NCBI GenBank assembly: GCA_020026415.1
Contig: JAHHQL010000003.1
Location: forward strand, 1-64,000
From: Alistipes sp.
GTDB taxonomy: Bacteria > Bacteroidota > Bacteroidia > Bacteroidales > Rikenellaceae
DNA length: 64,000 nucleotides
Reading direction: 5' to 3'
Of the stretch, positions 61,966-64,000 are shown piece after piece (position 1 is the stretch's first letter; each line of letters begins with the position of its first letter). The translations under genes and the position numbers were made by a program. Below the pieces are notes generated by a model. The model worked only from the letters and a program-made list of their open reading frames with translations, made no database searches and was not told the DNA's origin.

Positions 61966-62634
61966 ATGTCCGAATTTGAAAAATACGCCCGCCTGCATTG
62001 CGGGATCAGTTCTTTGAAACTTCACGATTTTCAATCGGTTGCCCAAGGATATGTGTCACCCACAATCATCGAGGAGCGACAACTCAACGTCGCCACGATG
62101 GATGTCTTTTCGCGACTGATGATGGATCGCATCATCTTTCTCGGCGCACCGATCTATGACGATGCCGCCAACATCATTCAGGCACAGTTGCTCTTCCTCG
62201 AAACGACCGATCCGGAGAAAGACATCCAGCTCTACATCAATTCGCCGGGCGGATCCGTCACGGCAGGTCTGGGCATTTACGACACGATGCAACTCGTTGC
62301 CCCCGATGTGGCGACCATCTGTACGGGTCTTGCCGCCTCGATGGGTGCCGTTCTGCTGACGGCAGGTGCCGCAGGCAAGCGTTCGGCACTGCCCCACTCG
62401 CGCATCATGATCCACCAGCCGCTGGGCGGCGCGCAGGGTCAGGCCTCCGACATCGAGATCACGGCTCGCGAGATCGCCAAGACCAAACGCGAACTCTACG
62501 AGATCCTCGCCCACCATTCGGGTGCTTCGATCCGCAAGATCGAGAAAGACGCCGATCGCGACTACTGGCTCACGGCCGACGAAGCCAAGGCCTACGGTCT
62601 GATCGACGAGGTGTTCACAAAACGTCAAAAATAA
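61966..62634 (+). CDS. clpP: ATP-dependent Clp protease proteolytic subunit
   Basis: A 222-residue serine protease forming the double heptameric chamber of ClpXP. The catalytic triad is Ser125 (TGLAASMGAVLL), His150 (SRIMIHQP) and Asp199 (DADRDYW), with INSPGGSVTAGLGIYD as the family signature. The N-terminal 25 or so residues are longer than in E. coli and probably a processed propeptide. clpX follows after 5 bases. Confidence 0.96.
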   Translation: MSEFEKYARLHCGISSLKLHDFQSVAQGYVSPTIIEERQLNVATMDVFSRLMMDRIIFLGAPIYDDAANIIQAQLLFLETTDPEKDIQLYINSPGGSVTAGLGIYDTMQLVAPDVATICTGLAASMGAVLLTAGAAGKRSALPHSRIMIHQPLGGAQGQASDIEITAREIAKTKRELYEILAHHSGASIRKIEKDADRDYWLTADEAKAYGLIDEVFTKRQK

Positions 62635-62639
62635 CAGAA

Positions 62640-63908
62640 ATGGCCAACAAAAATCATAAGGGAGGCGACGAAAGCCGCTGTTCTTTCTGCGGTGCTTCGC
62701 GCAACGAGGTGAAACTGATGTTTCAGGGTGCCAACGGCGCGAACATCTGCAACAAATGTATCGAAAACGGATTCCGCATCATGGCGGACAACCACTTGGT
62801 CGAAGAGACACAGGCCGTATCGGGAAAACCGTCGGGCGCAGCCCCCATCACAAAGGAGGATCTGATGAAGCCCGCCGAAATCAAGGCATTCCTCGACCAG
62901 TATGTCATCGATCAGGACGATGCGAAGCGTTACATGTCGGTGGCAGTCTATAACCACTATAAACGACTGATGTACGCTCCGAAAGAGAACGATGTGGAGA
63001 TCGACAAGTCGAACATCGTGCTGGTCGGCCCGACGGGTACGGGTAAGACGCTCATGGCACGCACCATTGCGCGTCTGTTGAAAGTCCCCTTCACGATCGT
63101 CGATGCCACGGTACTCACCGAGGCGGGTTACGTGGGTGAAGATGTCGAGGGTATTCTGGCACGCCTGTATCAGGCCGCCGACTACAACCTCGAACAGACC
63201 GAGCGCGGCATCATATTCATTGACGAGATCGACAAAATCGCGCGCAAGGGCGACAACCCCTCGATCACGCGCGACGTATCGGGCGAGGGTGTGCAACAGG
63301 CACTCTTGAAGATCCTTGAGGGTACGATCGTGAATGTTCCCCCTCAGGGCGGCCGCAAGCACCCCGAACAGAAGTTCGTGCAGATCAACACGCGCAACAT
63401 CCTGTTCATCTGCGGCGGTGCGTTCGACGGCATCGAGAAGAAGATCGCCCAGCGGCTGAACACCCGCGCCGTGGGTTACGGCCGTAACAACGCCGACAAG
63501 ATCGACCGCAACAACATCATGCAGTACGTCACCCCGCAAGACATCAAATCGTTCGGTCTGATCCCCGAACTGGTCGGTCGTCTTCCGGTACTGACCTACA
63601 TGCAGCCGCTCGGCCGCGATGCCCTGCGTTCGATCCTCACCGACCCCAAGAACGCCATCACCAAGCAGTATGAGCGTCTGTTCGAGATGGACGGCGTGAA
63701 ACTTACGTTCGACGAGGATGCCCTCGAATTTATCGTGGACAAAGCCGTCGAGTTCAAGTTGGGTGCACGCGGTCTGAGATCAATCTGCGAGGCGGTTATG
63801 ATCGACACGATGTTCGAAATTCCGTCACAAAACATCACGGAATTTCACATCACCCGCGACTACGCCGCCAAAAAGTTTGAGAAATCGAACGGTTTAAATT
63901 ACAAATAA
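62640..63908 (+). CDS. clpX: ATP-dependent Clp protease ATP-binding subunit ClpX
   Basis: A 422-residue AAA+ unfoldase that feeds tagged proteins, including tmRNA-tagged ones, to ClpP. The N-terminal zinc domain has C14, C17, C37 and C40. Walker A is VGPTGTGKTLMA and Walker B FIDEIDKIA, with the pore loop GYVGEDVE and the ClpP-binding IGF-type loop region after ICGGAFDGIEK (the exact IGF triplet is not obvious). The sensor 2 Arg lies in GARGLRSI. The start is the ATG 5 bases after clpP. Confidence 0.96.
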   Translation: MANKNHKGGDESRCSFCGASRNEVKLMFQGANGANICNKCIENGFRIMADNHLVEETQAVSGKPSGAAPITKEDLMKPAEIKAFLDQYVIDQDDAKRYMSVAVYNHYKRLMYAPKENDVEIDKSNIVLVGPTGTGKTLMARTIARLLKVPFTIVDATVLTEAGYVGEDVEGILARLYQAADYNLEQTERGIIFIDEIDKIARKGDNPSITRDVSGEGVQQALLKILEGTIVNVPPQGGRKHPEQKFVQINTRNILFICGGAFDGIEKKIAQRLNTRAVGYGRNNADKIDRNNIMQYVTPQDIKSFGLIPELVGRLPVLTYMQPLGRDALRSILTDPKNAITKQYERLFEMDGVKLTFDEDALEFIVDKAVEFKLGARGLRSICEAVMIDTMFEIPSQNITEFHITRDYAAKKFEKSNGLNYK

Positions 63909-63932
63909 TAGGAGGTATTTCGAATATTTCGT

Positions 63933-63940
63933 TATCTTTG
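63933..63940 (+). promoter_or_regulatory. Promoter -7 box for the gene leaving the window
   Basis: TATCTTTG, 51 bases before an ATG at 63992. Confidence 0.6.
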
Positions 63941-63991
63941 CATAGATAACCGAAGGGCAAACCCCTCGAAAACTAACCTATCGAAACAGAT

Positions 63992-64000
63992 ATGTCAACA
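63992..64000 (+). CDS. Start of a gene cut off by the window end
   Basis: ATGTCAACA (Met-Ser-Thr) begins an open frame that leaves the window. The promoter box at 63933-63940 supports a real gene start, but three codons are too few to say what it is. Confidence 0.35.

Overview
The window is chromosomal DNA from a Bacteroidota (Bacteroidetes) gut commensal, most likely an Alistipes-like member of the Rikenellaceae. The evidence is the moderately high GC content, the recurrent Bacteroidetes promoter (TTTG, 19-20 bp, TAnnTTTG, often TATCTTTG), the scarcity of Shine-Dalgarno sequences, a tmRNA with a tag ending YALAA, and families typical of the phylum (DUF2023, DUF3822, a GH29 lipoprotein, LpxK, a TPP-controlled TonB receptor with PnuT). 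The species call is inference.

Layout. 0-5.7 kb: tmRNA, a small stress-type membrane protein, an FlK-like thioesterase, an O/P-type porin, tRNA-Gln, then a long RelA/SpoT homologue overlapping an FtsE-type ATPase. 5.9-12.8 kb: gyrB, udk, lrgAB and convergent mutS. 13-19.5 kb: a GH29 fucosidase lipoprotein, a four-gene flavodoxin / DUF2023 / OB-fold lipoprotein / PepSY operon, a uracil-DNA glycosylase-like gene and a RecD-like helicase. 19.6-25.4 kb: an anchored unknown, DUF3822 and rsmD; tRNA-Asp; an iron alcohol dehydrogenase; an AT-rich scar between a tRNA-Met 3' fragment and tRNA-Pro; a radical SAM/SPASM enzyme with a tiny lipoprotein; a cold-shock protein. 25.5-39 kb: PH-domain protein, ispD and an M23 lipoprotein; lpxK, PNP, ssb and an esterase; an alpha-oxoamine synthase; and a five-gene leftward operon (acidic protein, rsmI, DUF389, LpxL-like acyltransferase, GT2). 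39-51 kb: ychF, SIMPL, gltX, a GalM-like protein, a TPP-riboswitch thiamine uptake operon, a POT transporter, glgB and an MBL protein. 52-64 kb: serine dehydratase, acyl-CoA ligase, queG, RNase R, an M20 hydrolase, glutaminyl cyclase, then tig-clpP-clpX and the first codons of another gene.

Most of the window is core housekeeping. The accessory or less understood parts are the radical SAM/lipoprotein pair, the flavodoxin/PepSY operon with tandem upstream repeats, the integration scar at 22.85-23.43 kb, the repeat-rich acidic protein before rsmI, and two proteins whose folds are kept but whose active sites are eroded (the RSH synthetase domain and the GalM-like protein). All calls come from reading the sequence; no database search was run.
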